NCBI GenBank assembly: GCA_037974665.1 | Contig: CM075770.1 | Location: 64,739,850 to 64,803,849 of the forward strand | Direction: 5' to 3' | Source: Ehretia macrophylla | Taxonomy: Eukaryota; Streptophyta; Magnoliopsida; Boraginales; Ehretiaceae | DNA: 64,000 nucleotides | In this document: one piece after another, positions 49,901-60,960 of the stretch | How positions within the stretch are numbered: the stretch's first letter is position 1 | Layout: every line of letters starts with the position of its first letter | Position numbers and translations under genes: made by a program | The notes under the pieces: generated by a model | The model's input: the letters and a program-made list of their open reading frames with translations, nothing else | What the model was told of the DNA's origin: nothing | Databases searched by the model: none

Positions 49901-50018
49901 GGGTGCAACACGAGGACTTCCCAGGGGGTCACCCATCCTAGAACTACTCTCGCCCAAGCACGCTTAACCTCGGAGTTCTGATGGGATCTGGTGCATTAGT
50001 GCAGGCATGATCGCACCC
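49901..50018 (-). rRNA. 5S rRNA gene copy 63 (class B)
   Basis: Five substitutions, one at the edge of box A (nt 50). Confidence 0.93.
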
Positions 50019-50579
50019 ATCAAGTTGAGGGTACAAATCCTTTATGTGTTGACGGTACACCGTCCCAACCCAGAGAGATGGCCCATTCAAAAGGCCTAAT
50101 GGGCTTAACAACAACCTATCCACTTCAACAATGCAGCATCCTCGTAAGACATGATATCGACGCGTTGTAGGGCCCTATAATTTCCCGCGAGTTAGGTTGT
50201 CGTCCTTTTAACAGCTCACGACGTACGATCCGGGACAGAAAACAGAGCAAAAGAAGAAAGGTGGCGCGAAACTGATGAAAATGTTCAATTTTGGGATCCA
50301 AAAATAGATGCAGCTGAGCATGCTTACTGTCCCAATCGTAGAGCTCTCGGAGAGCTTTCCAACGGTATGTTGTGCACTGCGTAACTCCTTACGGATCAAA
50401 AGTTATGGGCATTGGAGTGACGGAGACCTGGTTACAAGCCCTACGCCCTCGGTTTGCGTGCCCAGCCTCTATGTGAAGGGAAGTTGTCCTGCCCAAGGTG
50501 TCGTGGGATTCGGTAATAGAAATGTGGTGGATAAAGTATCTTGGCAACCCAAACCGGGGCAAAAAAAATTGAAAAGGTG

Positions 50580-50696
50580 GGGTGCAACACAAGGACTTCC
50601 CAGAGGGACCCCCATCCCAGTACTACTCTCGCCAAGCACGCTTAACTTCGGAGTTCTGATGGGATCCGGTGCATTAGTGCTGGTATGATCGCACCC
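50580..50696 (-). rRNA. 5S rRNA gene copy 64 (class B), 1-bp deletion
   Basis: The copy is 117 bp, with one C missing beside box A (nt 64-66). Several substitutions cluster in box C (nt 80, 88, 90 and 94). The 5' half matches the consensus. Confidence 0.88.
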
Positions 50697-51255
50697 GTCA
50701 TGTTGCAGGCGCAAATCCTTTATGTGTTGACGGTTCACAGTGCTAGCCTAGAATGATGGCCCATTCAAAAGGCCAAATGGGCTTAACGACAACCCATCCT
50801 CTTCAACAACGCAGCATCCTCGCAAGACGTGATATCGACGCGTTGGAGGGCCCTCTAATGTCCCGCGAGTTAGGTTGTAGTCCTTTTAACAGCTCACGAC
50901 GTACGATTCGGGACGGAAAAATAGAGCAAAAGAAGAAAAGTGGCCCAAATTGATGAAAACGTTCGATTTGGGCTCCAAAAACAGGTGCATCCGAGCAAGC
51001 TTGCTGCCCCCGTCGTTGTGTTCTCGGAGAGCTTTCCAACTGTATGCTGTGCGCTGCGTAACTCCTTACGGATGAAAAGTTATGAGTACCAGAGCGATGG
51101 AGACTTGGTCACAAGCCCTACGCCCTCAGTTTGTGGGCCAAGCCTCTATGCGAAGCGAAGTTGTCTTGCCCAAGGTGCCGTGCGATTCGGTAATAGAAAT
51201 GTGGTGGATAAAGAATCTTGGCAACCCTAACCGGGGCAATAAAAATTGAAATGGG

Positions 51256-51373
51256 GGGTGCAACACGAGGACTTCCCAGGGGGTCACCCATCCTAATACT
51301 ACTCTCGCCCAAGCACGCTTAACTTCGGAGTTCTGATGGGATCTAGTGCATTAGGGCTGGCATGATCGCACCA
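51256..51373 (-). rRNA. 5S rRNA gene copy 65 (class B)
   Basis: Six substitutions, including nt 1. Box A is intact. Confidence 0.92.
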
Positions 51374-51934
51374 GTCATGTTGAGGGCACAAATCCTTTAT
51401 GTGTTGATGGTTCACAGTCCCAGCCCAGAGAAATGGCCCATTCAAAAGGCCCAATAAGCTTAGAGACAACCCATCCGCTTCAACAATGCAGCATCCTCGT
51501 AAGACGTAATATCGACGGGTTGTAGGGCCATGTAATATCCCGCGAATTATGTTGTCGTCCTTTTAACTGCTCATGACGTACGATCCAGGATGGAAAAACA
51601 TAGCAAAAGAAGAAAAGTGGTCCAAAAATGATGAAAACATTCAATTTTGGGCTCTGAACGCAGGCGCAGCCGAGCAGGCTTGTTGCCCCTATCGTAGAGC
51701 TCTCAGAGAGCTTTCCAACGGTATGCTGTGCGCCGCGTAACTCCTTACGGAATAAAAGTTATGGGCACCGGAGCGACGGAGACCTGGTCACATTCCCACG
51801 CCCTCGGTTTGCGGGCCTATCCTCTACGTGAAGCGAAGTTGTCTTGCCCAAGGTACCGTAGGATTCGGTAATAGAAATGTGCTAGATAAACTATCTTGGC
51901 AACCCTAACCGGAGCAAAAAAAATTGAAAATGGG

Positions 51935-52052
51935 GGGTACAACACGAGGACTTCCCAGGGGGTTACCCATCCTAGTACTACTCTCGGCCAAGCACGCTTA
52001 ACTTAGTAGTTCTGATCGGATCCGGTGCTTTAGTGCTGATATGATCGCACTC
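51935..52052 (-). rRNA. 5S rRNA gene copy 66 (class B), left of the copia element
   Basis: Nine substitutions. Eight of them (nt 2, 14, 24, 36, 46, 48, 89 and 114) recur in copy 68, 11,204 bp away. Confidence 0.88.
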
Positions 52053-52612
52053 GTCATGTTGAGAGCACAAATCCTTTATGAGTTGACGGTTCACTGTCCC
52101 AGCCTAGAGAGATGGCCCATTCAAAAGGCCCAATGGGCTTAACGACAACCCATCCGCTTCAACAACGCAGCATCCTCGCAAGACGTGATATCGACGCATT
52201 GTAGGGCCCTCTACTATCCTGCGAGTTAGGTTGTCGTCCTTTTAACAACTCACGACGTACGATCCAGGATAGAAAAACAGAGCAAAAGAAGAAAAGTGGC
52301 CCAAAACTGATAAAAATGTTCGATTTTGGGCTCCAAAAATGGCTGCAGCCAAGCAGGCTTGCTACCCCCGTCGTAGAGCTCTCGGAGAGCTTTCCAACGG
52401 TATGCTGTGCGCCACGTAACTCCTTACGGATCAAAAGTTATGGGCACCAGAACGACGAAGACCTAGTCACAAGCCCTACGCCCTCGGTTTGCGGGCCAAG
52501 CCTCTACGTGAAGTGAAGTTGTCTTGCCCAAGGTGCCATGGGATTTGGTAATAGAAATGTGGTGGATAAAGAATCTTGGCAACCCTAACCGGGGCAAAAA
52601 AAATTGAAAAGG

Positions 52613-52617
52613 GGGGT
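52613..52617. repeat. Target site duplication GGGGT, left
   Basis: GGGGT precedes the LTR start TGTTGGCC and matches 62457-62461. It is the sequence at the 3' terminus of a 5S gene. Confidence 0.9.
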
Positions 52618-54121
52618 TGTTGGCCTGAAAAGCCTATAATCTTTATTTTGATAATAACAAAACATCTAAATCGTGCTTTAGCATTCTCTCTTATTGTATG
52701 ACCTTCATTCCAACAAAGCAAGTCCACATCAACATTGGATCAACTTGTCTTAGTCAAAGAGTAGAAAGCTATTTGGATCAAAGTCCAAGCACTATCAAAT
52801 TGTATCCAAGCCCAAAAGAATTCAAGTTATTGACTCATCGATAAAGAGGGAGTCACAAGGAATGAGAAGTGGTGACATAAGGGGTACCGGCCTTAAAAGA
52901 TGTCGCTTGCCTAAGTATGATTTGTATTGCTCATAATTTCTCCAAAAATGTTTTTCGATCAACATCTATTCAAAATCATCCTTAAAAAATATTTTTTTAT
53001 TTCAAACTCTTGTATTTGAAATCATTTTAAATAAATACCTTTCAACTGGTTTGAAAATATTTTGGGATGTTAAAAAATGCTAAGAAATCTCTCTTTTATG
53101 TGCCCAAATATTTTTGGGCTCAAAATATACCTTTTCAGCAATTTTTAAGCATCCGGGCATTACTGGCTTTTTTCGGTCGCCCGGATAGAAGGAGCAACGC
53201 CCAGCAGAAAAGTCTGATCCGGGCGATACATGCTCTTTCCGGGCGCCCGGATCAATGCCTCAGCGCCCGGATGGGTTAACGGGAAAATCCAGAAATTTTG
53301 TTTAAAATCCGATTTGTGTCTAAACTTTCCCTCTTTTTAAGCCATGCTCTCTCACCTTCTAAACAACCCCTCCAAGCCATAATTTTCAGATTTCAAAAGA
53401 GCTTTCATATCATTCTTTTTGAGAAATCTTGAGCTATCATTATCATATTTTTGAGCATTCAAAGCTATTCTTCAATTGTAATATCAAACTCAAATAGGAG
53501 TTGCAATTGTCATTTATTCTATCACATAATCTCTGTAATATATTCTTTCACATAGGTTGAGAGAATCATTGTGAGAAGAAGTATTGTAATCCTTTGTGGA
53601 CTCAAAGGAAGAAAGGGTAGTAGGTTAAGCTTCACCTACATTTGAAGGAGCTTGTGTAACTCTTGTGGACTCAAGAGTAATTGTAGTTGGTTCTTGCTTC
53701 ACCAACATTTGAAGAAGCATCTTAGTAAAGAGTTATTAAATCATAAGGGAAGAGAAGACCTTAGGTGGTGGACTAGGCCTCCGGGAGTGCGAACCACTTA
53801 AAAATCATCGTGTTTGATTTCTCTTACTCTATTCTCTTTATTTTCAAGTCATTTACTTTCGTGTGAATATTGCTCACATTAATTGTTTGATAATTGTTTA
53901 GATATCTATTTGATATTTTACCTTGAAGTTCTAATTGCACATCTAGTGTTGAATACTTGTATACTCACTAAGTGTTTGATAAATTGCCTACAAGAAATTC
54001 TAGTGTATTATCAATCTTTACTAGACATTGCCTTCGTATTAAGAATTTTTTAAATTGCTTTAACTTGGCTATCAACCTAATTTACCCCCCTCCCCCCCTT
54101 TTAGTTTATTAAGGACCAACA
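52618..54121 (+). repeat. 5' LTR of the copia element
   Basis: 1,504 bp from TGTTGGCC to GGACCAACA, with inverted termini TGTTGG and CCAACA. It differs from the 3' LTR by a few percent by eye. It contains a pair of GC-rich palindromes at 53153-53270. Confidence 0.94.
53153..53270. promoter_or_regulatory. Palindrome pair in the 5' LTR
   Basis: Two 52-bp imperfect palindromes start 66 bp apart (53153 and 53219). Each has an outer arm CCGGGCG, a central CCGGGCGCCCGG and a closing CGCCCGG. The first is more degraded. The cassette lies about 850 bp before the end of the LTR. Conserved palindromes are known in Sirevirus LTRs; the regulatory role here is inferred. Confidence 0.65.
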
Positions 54122-54123
54122 AG

Positions 54124-54137
54124 TGGTATCAAGAGCT
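54124..54137 (+). other. Primer-binding site of the copia element
   Basis: TGGTATCAAGAGCT starts three bases after the 5' LTR. It resembles the complement of initiator tRNA-Met (TGGTATCAGAGC) with one extra A. Confidence 0.85.
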
Positions 54138-54177
54138 AGTACTCTACATATAGCTTAACATCTAGTAGAGGATCCCT

Positions 54178-55851
54178 ATGGCAAGCTCATCAATGTCTAA
54201 TATAGTTGAAGGACAATCTTCCTCTAGACCACCATTGTTTAATGGAACAAACTATTCTTTTTGGAAAACTAGGATGAGAATCTATATTCTAGCAAATGAC
54301 ATAAGAGTTTGGAATGTGATAAAAAAATGGACCAATCAATCCTACTTTAACTAAAAAGGAAGGAGAACAAAGTATCACTATCCCTAAACCGGAAAAAGAT
54401 TATAATGATGATGATTTCAAAATGTGTGAAAGAAACTATAAAGCTATGAATATGTTATATCTTGCTTTAGATTCAAATGAGTTCAATAAAATTTTTACGG
54501 ATGCAAAAGTGCTAAAGAAATTTGGGATCAATTAGAAGTCACATATGAGGGCACCAATCAAGTTAAAGAAACTAGAATAAACATGCTTGTTCATAAATAT
54601 GAAATGTTCAAGATGTCTTTTGATGAAAATATAGAACAAATGTTTTCTAGATTCACTGATATTGTTAATGCTCTAAAATCTCTTGGAAAAGAGTATTCTA
54701 ATGAAGAATTGGTAGGAAAAGTTCTCCGAAGCTTAACCGAGCCATGGGAAGCTAAAGTAACGGCTATTGAAGAAGCTAGAGACCTCAAAACTCTCACTCT
54801 TAGTGAACTTATGGGATCTCTTATGAGCCATGAGTTGAAGAAGAAAGATCGAGAAGAAGAAAAAAGGAATAACAAAAAGTCACTTGCACTTCTTGCATCA
54901 AAGGCTTACTCAAGTGATGAAGAAGAAGAAAACAAAGAAGATGATGATGAGATAGCTCTTCTTACAAGGAACTTTAAGAAATTTCTCAAATTCAAAAAGG
55001 TAAGCAAAGCTCCCTACAATAGGTTTATGAACAAAGGAAGAAACAAATCAAAAGAAGAAGGAAGGTGTTTCAATTGTGACAAGACAGGTCACATAAAAGT
55101 AAATTGTCCAAAACCAATCAAAACCAAGGGAGGAAAAGCTTTGAAAGCAACATACGTTGATGACAATGCATCAACCGGTGAGGAAAGTGAAAATGAAGAA
55201 GTGGCAAACATCGTTTGTCTTATGACAAAAGAAGATGATGAGGTATGTTCTTCCTTTAATTCCGAATATTACACCTCTAGCTCATTAATTGAAAATGAAT
55301 GTTCTTTTGAAGAATTACAAAATGAATTTTCAAAAATACATGATAGTTTTGAAATTGCAATTATCAAGATACATGAACTTCAAAAGGAAAATAATACCTT
55401 AAAAGAAGAAAATAAGTTGCTTGAAAAAGATCGAAATTTTGCTCATGAAAAAGCACTTAAAATTCATTTCGAAAATAATAATCTTCAAACAAAAATTGAA
55501 AAACTTGAAAAAGAAAATCAAGGATTAAATGGAAACCTTGCAAGATTTACAAAAGGAAAAGAAAATCTTGATAAAATGCTTGGCTCTCAAAAAATGGCTT
55601 TTGATAAAAGTGGATTAGGATATGAACCTTCTTCAAAACAAAAATCTCTAAAAAATTATTTTGTTAAAGCATCATCCTCTACAAATGAAGCATCAACATC
55701 TAAAGGATTTCAAAAAACATGCACCTATTGTGAAAGACAAGGTCACATAACATCACATTGTAAATTTCGAAATATGATAGGTAGAGACTCCAAAATTCCT
55801 TCTTGGCTTAAACCAAAATGGATTATTAAAAGTGTTAAAAGTAAATACTAA
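54178..55851 (+). pseudogene. gag: copia gag, frameshifted
   Basis: Gag forms the virus-like particle and binds the RNA genome. The likely start is the ATG at 54178, which opens into a copia-type N-terminal motif (FNGTNYSFWKTRM). A frameshift at the A7 run 54321-54327 and a compensating one near 54503 interrupt the frame. From 54583 a 422-codon stretch is open. In that stretch residues 162-175 (CFNCDKTGHIKVNC) and 380-393 (CTYCERQGHITSHC) are CX2CX4HX4C zinc knuckles. They flank an acidic region and a coiled coil of about 70 residues. Two knuckles and the coiled coil are typical of Sirevirus gag. Gag ends at a TAA (55849-55851) and pol lies in another frame. Confidence 0.88.
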
Positions 55852-55915
55852 CAATATAGGACCCAATAGAACTTGGGGACCTAAATTTTATTTTTGTATA
55901 TAGGTTACCCAAAGG

Positions 55916-56809
55916 ATGAAGTATGAAGGAAATTGGGTCATTGATAGTGGATGTTCAAGACATATGACCGGTGATCCATCTCTTTTCTATGAGCCTATCA
56001 AAAATTACAAAGGCTTTGTGAGTTTTGGAAATAATGAAAAAGGTAAAATTATTGGTAAAGGTAGCATTGGAAATAATGAAATAATGAAAGGATTGCAACA
56101 TAATTTGCTTAGTGTAAGTCAACTATGCGATAATGATTATCTAGTTAAATTTAAATCATCATGTTGCACCATTTTTGACAAAATGAAAAATGTGTTGTTT
56201 ATTGCAAATAGACATGAAAATGTCTATATTATTGACTTTGAAAGTATATCATGCCAAAATATTGATTGTTTAATCACAACAAATGAAAGTTCTTGGTTAT
56301 GGCATAGAAGATTAGGATATATCAGTATGGATCTACTTGGTAAACTTTCTCGAAAGGATCTTGTGAGAGGCCTTCCTAAGACCAAGTTTAAAAAAGATCA
56401 TTTATGTGATGCATGTCAATTTGGAAAACAACATAAAGTATCTTTCATTACCGTTAGCCATGTGACTACATCAAAAGCTCTACAAAAACTTCATATGGAC
56501 CTTTTTGGACCAATGGATGTAATAAGTCTAGGAGGATCTAGATATGTTTTTGTTATTGTTGATGATTATACTAGATACACATGGGTAATGTTTCTTGTTT
56601 TCAAAAGTGATGCTTTCAATGAATTTGCAAAATTCTGTAAAAGAGTGCAAAATGAGAAAGGATACTATATTTCATGCATTCATAGTGATCAAGGCACAGA
56701 GTTCATAAATGCATCTTTTGTGGAATTATGTGAACAAAATGGCATTAAGCATAACTTTTCGGCTCCTAGAACTCCTCAACAAAATGGGGTTGTTGAAAGG
56801 AAAAACTGA
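55916..56809 (+). pseudogene. pol: copia pol: protease and integrase core
   Basis: This 297-codon open stretch starts with the aspartic protease active site DSG (residues 10-12). The integrase zinc region follows: H130, C164 and C167 are present, but the second histidine, usually in RLGH, is Y135. The integrase catalytic triad is D195, D258 and E294 with the expected DX35E spacing. A TGA at 56807-56809, just after VVERKN, truncates the integrase. The frame continues open beyond it, so this is a nonsense mutation. About 60 bp separate it from the end of gag. Confidence 0.88.
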
Positions 56810-57484
56810 AATTTACAAGAAATGGCAAGAACAATGTTGAAAGAAAACAATTTGCCTACATACTTTTGGGGAGAAACTGTTAATACGGCTTGTTATACTC
56901 TAAATAGAGTTTTAATTAGACCTTCTCTCAAGAAAACTCCATATGAATTATGGAAAGGACGTACTCCAAATATCTCACATTTTAAAGTTTTTGGATGTAA
57001 ATGCTTCATCTTAAATAATAAAGAGTATCTTGGTAAGTTTGATTCAAAATCCGACGAAGGTATTTTTATTGGATATTCTTCTAGAAGCACGGCACATCGA
57101 GTTTCAAATAAAAGAACCTCCGTAATTGAGGAATCTATGCATATTAACTTTGATAAAACTAACCCATTTATGTCAAGAAAAGATGAAGATGAGGATGTAA
57201 GCTTTCAACAAGTTGAAGAACAAAGTCAACCTATTCCGACAAGTGAAGAAGGCAATACATCCACAAGCAATCAAATTGATACTCCACTAGAGGAAGAACA
57301 ACCAACTTCAAATGATCAAATCATATCAACAAATCAAGATCTTCCAAAATGTTGGAAATTTGTCAAAAATCATCCAAATGATCAAATCCTTGGGGATCCA
57401 TCACAAGGTGTAAGAACTCGTTCCAATCTAAATACTTTTTGTGAACATGTAGCTTTTATATCTCAAATTGAACCTAAAATATAA
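56810..57484 (+). pseudogene. pol: copia pol: integrase C-terminal part
   Basis: Same frame as the preceding stretch, after the TGA. It contains the conserved copia integrase region around PYELWKGRTPNISHFKVFGCKCF and a variable hydrophilic linker rich in E, Q, S and T leading to reverse transcriptase. It ends at 57484 because of a frameshift just before the reverse transcriptase domain. Confidence 0.85.
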
Positions 57485-58440
57485 AAGAAGCATTATTGGA
57501 TGATGATTGGATTATTGCTATGCAAGAAGAGCTTAATCAATTTGAAAGAAATCAAGTTTGGACCTTAGTTGAAAGACCTAGTAATTACCCAATTATTGGT
57601 ACAAAATGGGTTTTCTGAAACAAACTAGATGAATCCGGTAATGTAACTAGAAATAAGGCTAGATTAGTTGCTCAAGGGTATAATCAAGAAGAAGGAATAG
57701 ACTATGAAGAAACCTTTGCACCGGTAGCTCGACTTGAATCCATTAGAATGTTACTATCATATGCATGCTTTATGAACTTCAAACTTTATCAAATGGATGT
57801 CAAAAGTGCTTTCTTAAATGGATATCTTCAAGAAGAAGTTTATGTTGAACAACCACCCGGTTTTGAAAATACAAATTTATTAAGTCATGTATTCAAACTT
57901 CAAAAAGCTCTTTATGGACTTAAACAAGCACCTAGGGCATGATATGATAGATTAAGTAATTATCTACTTGACAACGGCTTTTCTAGAGGTAAATTAGACT
58001 CTACATTATTTGTAAAAAGAAAAGCTAAAGATATCTTGCTTGTTCAAATATATGTTGATGATATTATCTTTGGTACTACTAACGAATCCATTTGCAAGTA
58101 TTTCTCTGAATGTATGCATAAAGAATTTGAAATGAGCATGATGGGAGAATTAAATTTCTTCCTTGGACTTCAAATCAAACAAACAAAAGAAGGGATCTTC
58201 ATTAATCAAGCCAAGTACATTAAGGAACTCATCAAAAGGTTTGGGCTTGAAACTACAAAAGAAATGAGCACTCCTATGGGAACGTCAATCAAACTTGACA
58301 AAGATGAAAAAGGTAAATCGGTTGATGAAAAACAATATCGAGGTATGATTGGAAGCCTTTTCTATTTAACTGCTTCAAGACCTAATATTATGTTTTCTGT
58401 ATGCTTGTGTGCTCGTTTTCAATCAAAGAATCACACTTGA
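57485..58440 (+). pseudogene. pol: copia pol: reverse transcriptase
   Basis: Copies the element's RNA into DNA. In the frame opened by the preceding shift, conserved copia blocks are visible: [21 protein letters not shown], then [12 protein letters not shown] with the first catalytic Asp, EQPPGFE, and YVDDIIFG (58051-58074) with the catalytic YVDD. TGA stops at 57616-57618 and 57940-57942 interrupt the frame. A further frameshift near 58425 separates it from RNase H. The enzyme cannot be made intact from this copy. Confidence 0.9.
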
Positions 58441-58988
58441 ATGCTGTAAAAAGGATTATTAGATACCTTAAGGGTACTATCAATCTAGGACTCTTTTATC
58501 CTAAAGGCATATCTTTCGAACTTCTAGGATACTCTGATGCCGATTATGCGGGGTGTAAAATTGATAGAAAAAGCACTAGTGGCAGTTGTCAATTTCTAGG
58601 ACACGCTTTAGTTTCATGGTCTAGCAAGAAACAACATAGTGTAGCCCTTTCAACAAAAGAAGCCGAGTATGTAGCTATAGGTAATTGTATTGCACAAATT
58701 CTATGGATGAAACAAACTTTACTTGACTTTGGTCTAGAATATGATCATGTGCTTATCAGGTGTGATAATACAAGTGCTATAAGTCTATCAAAGAACCCAA
58801 TTCAACATTCTAGAACTAAGCATATTGAAATTCGTCATCATTTTCTAAGAGATCATGTGCAAAAAGGAGATACTGAACTTGTTTTTGTTGATTCTTTGCA
58901 TCAATTGGACGATATTTTTACAAAACCATTGCATGAGAATCAATTTTGTGCTATTAGAAGGGAGCTAGGAATGCTTTGGGTCACTTAA
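58401..58988 (+). pseudogene. pol: copia pol: RNase H
   Basis: C-terminal pol domain that degrades the RNA strand during reverse transcription. Motifs seen are YSDADYAG (first Asp), the STSG box, KEAEY (Glu), CDNTSA (second Asp) and the closing KHIEIRHHFLRD...FTKPL typical of copia RNase H. It is open to its natural stop at 58986-58988 but lies in a different frame from reverse transcriptase. Confidence 0.9.
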
Positions 58989-59026
58989 CTTTGCAAAAAA
59001 TTGCATTTTTTTTGTAAAATAGTGAT

Positions 59027-59144
59027 CCGGACATTACTACCTTCTTCCGGGTGCCCGGAAGAAGCATGTAACGACCGGAACATTGTTCTCTGCCGGGCGT
59101 TACTGCCCTTATCCGGGCGCCCGGAACAAGGGCATATCGCCCGG
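59027..59144. promoter_or_regulatory. Palindrome pair between pol and the third ORF
   Basis: Two 52-bp imperfect palindromes at 59027-59078 and 59093-59144, with the same 66-bp offset and the same CCGGGCG arms and centre as the LTR pairs. The second is close to a full dyad around TCCGGGCGCCCGGA. A pyrimidine-rich stretch (CTCTCTTCTCTCC) follows, then the ORF start 295 bp on. It may be an LTR-derived promoter or leader for the third ORF (inference). Confidence 0.6.
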
Positions 59145-59438
59145 ATCGCACAGCTTGAAAACCGTAAATCCTCTCTTCTCTCCTCACTTTTTCACATCTC
59201 TTCAAATACAAACTCAATTTTCTCTCAATTCCTCATATTTATACACCAACACCTTCACCATCACTCACCATTATTTGCATCAAAACACTCTTTAATCATC
59301 AAAATCTTGTGTTTTCATCATCAAAGCTTTCAAAATCTTCAACATCAAATCCTTCAAAAAACCTTGTGTACAAGGTGTTCACTAGAATTCCTCAATCAAG
59401 TCTTTCTTCTAACAAGCTTCACAATCTTACAACTTCCA

Positions 59439-60506
59439 ATGGCACCACCAAGAGCTGACTCTAAGAAACGCAAGCAAGGAGAATCTTTATCATCAGGCCC
59501 TCAAATCATTGTTAATCCCGATGCTTTTCCACAACAAAACATCTTAGGGGGTAAGACTTTAGACCCTTCTACCTTGCTTAATAGCACTAGAATTTATAGG
59601 CTTTTAGATGCTCAAGGGTGGCTACTTATGTTAAGGTTTGAAAACAAAGGAAATACTTCATGGATTAGAGAATTCTATTACTATGTTGACTTAGATTTCA
59701 ACACCATGAAATTGAATAGTCAAGTTAAGTCTAAAGAACTGGAATTAACTGCAAGTATTGTTGCTAGAGCTTTTGGGATTCCAAATCAAGGCACAAAGCT
59801 TTATTCTTATAGAGGCATGCTAGAAGGTGTTCTTGATAACTTAGAAGCCAATGTTATAGAATTTCTTTGGGAAGGAACGGGAACAAGCTCCTTAAGTTAT
59901 CCTAAGACTAAGGATCTCACTCCAGAAAAGAAACTGTTATTTTACATTCTTCATGAAGTCATTATTCCACGAGAAGTTAAAGATGGTTCGATTCCAAAAT
60001 TCACTGCTTTGTTGATGTATTTGATGTATGAAGCCAAACGTATCAATCTTCCACATATCATCATTAACCATATCATCCACACCAAGCAAGCTCAAAATCA
60101 ACTTGCTTATGGGGTACCCTTAACTTACCTTTTTGAGTCGCTAGAAGTTCCGCGTGTTCAAGAGTTTGAGGCCATTAGTGATAGATCCTATCTTCTCAAT
60201 GTCACTAGCCTCACTCGCCAAAAGTTGAAAATCCATAACTCTCGCGTTCTCAATATTGGTGATGATACGAGTGATGATCCTCTTGAATTTGAACCTCTTG
60301 ATGTTGACCCTACTACTTTTAGAGATCCTATGGAACGTCAAGGCAGCAGTGGTGTTGGCACTTCTCAAGGACAAAGAGCTAGACCGTCTTCCTCTCACTC
60401 CTCCTCACATGATGAAATTCTTGCACACCTACATGCACAAGACGTTCATTTGGACGGAATGGAGCAGATGTTGAAGGCTTTATATGACCACCACATTGGT
60501 CCTTAG
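59439..60506 (+). CDS. Third ORF of the copia element (plant-transposon-type accessory protein)
   Basis: An intact 355-codon frame lies between RNase H and the polypurine tracts. I chose the ATG at 59439 (MAPPRADSKKRKQ) because the frame upstream to 59001 has no ATG-type start and crosses the palindromes. Visible features are a basic KKRKQ cluster near residue 9, a central alpha/beta-like domain (about 30-260) with REFYYYVDLD and VARAFGIP, a Ser-rich stretch near 310-325, and an amphipathic C-terminal helix. The centre resembles the putative plant transposon protein domain found in ORFs carried by plant retroelements. Its function is unknown. Sirevirus third ORFs are often called env-like, but I see no signal peptide or clear membrane anchor. 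It is the only long frame in the element without a lesion. Confidence 0.7.
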   Translation: MAPPRADSKKRKQGESLSSGPQIIVNPDAFPQQNILGGKTLDPSTLLNSTRIYRLLDAQGWLLMLRFENKGNTSWIREFYYYVDLDFNTMKLNSQVKSKELELTASIVARAFGIPNQGTKLYSYRGMLEGVLDNLEANVIEFLWEGTGTSSLSYPKTKDLTPEKKLLFYILHEVIIPREVKDGSIPKFTALLMYLMYEAKRINLPHIIINHIIHTKQAQNQLAYGVPLTYLFESLEVPRVQEFEAISDRSYLLNVTSLTRQKLKIHNSRVLNIGDDTSDDPLEFEPLDVDPTTFRDPMERQGSSGVGTSQGQRARPSSSHSSSHDEILAHLHAQDVHLDGMEQMLKALYDHHIGP

Positions 60507-60746
60507 TCTGTGGATGCCTTGAGATGTGTTTTCTCTTCAAACATTCTTTTTTTGCTTTCAGTTGTTTCTTTCATAAAAAACTCCTTAGTTTTTTTTTTCT
60601 TGTCTTTTAACATTGTTTGGATACTTTGCTTCATTTCATTAATGCTTTGCATTTCCCTTCCTTATCTCTTGTCTTATACCTATTATCTCTTACTGTGGCT
60701 TTTACTCTTATGATTATTTGCTATAGACAACTATACTTTGTTGATG
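60507..60746. other. T-rich noncoding stretch after the third ORF
   Basis: A T-rich region with a 67-codon hydrophobic frame that starts with GTG, not ATG. I consider it a composition artefact. It leads into the repeated polypurine tracts. Confidence 0.5.
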
Positions 60747-60752
60747 ACAAAT

Positions 60753-60764
60753 AGGGGGAGAAAG
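60753..60764 (+). other. Upstream polypurine tract 1
   Basis: AGGGGGAGAAAG preceded by TTGATGACAAAT, the same context as the final tract. Repeated polypurine tracts before the 3' LTR are a known Sirevirus feature. Confidence 0.7.
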
Positions 60765-60816
60765 TATATATGGTAATTGAAATGAAATAAAAGTATGTCT
60801 GTCATTGCAGTTATTC

Positions 60817-60825
60817 AGGGGGAGA
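60817..60825 (+). other. Upstream polypurine tract 2
   Basis: AGGGGGAGA followed by TTGCT, resembling the final tract's junction with TTGTTGG. Confidence 0.65.
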
Positions 60826-60867
60826 TTGCTTTTCAAGGTCAAGCTAAATTTTATCAAGCACAAATTG

Positions 60868-60876
60868 AGGGGGAGA
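60868..60876 (+). other. Upstream polypurine tract 3
   Basis: AGGGGGAGA within CAAATTGAGGGGGAGACC. Confidence 0.65.
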
Positions 60877-60946
60877 CCTCAAATCAAGTTTTATTCTTTA
60901 ATTTCAACTATTTCATGCTTGTTAACTTCAATGTTTTGTCATCATC

Positions 60947-60960
60947 AAAAAGGGGGAGAT
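60947..60960 (+). other. Functional polypurine tract of the copia element
   Basis: AAAAAGGGGGAGAT sits directly before the 3' LTR, as needed for plus-strand priming. Confidence 0.85.

Larger units (their letters stand above)
36414..52617 (-). repeat. 5S rDNA tandem array, class B block, second part
   Basis: Twenty-three 5S genes at a period of about 679 bp continue the class B block after the LTR element. Two units are over-long: 1228 bp between genes 42555 and 43783, caused by a spacer triplication, and 693 bp between 43783 and 44476, which includes a 14-bp tandem duplication. Spacers hold no protein gene. The block ends where the copia element inserted at the 3' terminus of a 5S gene. Confidence 0.95.

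Noticed and set aside
36414..52617. Longer frames such as 36729-37196 (155 codons)
   Set aside because: Same repeat artefact in the class B spacer. It runs through a 5S gene and its start and stop differ between units.
59001..59438. N-terminal extension of the third ORF (501 codons from 59001)
   Set aside because: It has no ATG at its start and runs through the palindromes and low-complexity leader. The ATG at 59439 is the better start.
60510..60713. 67-codon hydrophobic frame after the third ORF, resembling a membrane protein or env anchor
   Set aside because: It starts with GTG rather than ATG and lies in T-rich DNA that would encode hydrophobic residues by composition alone.
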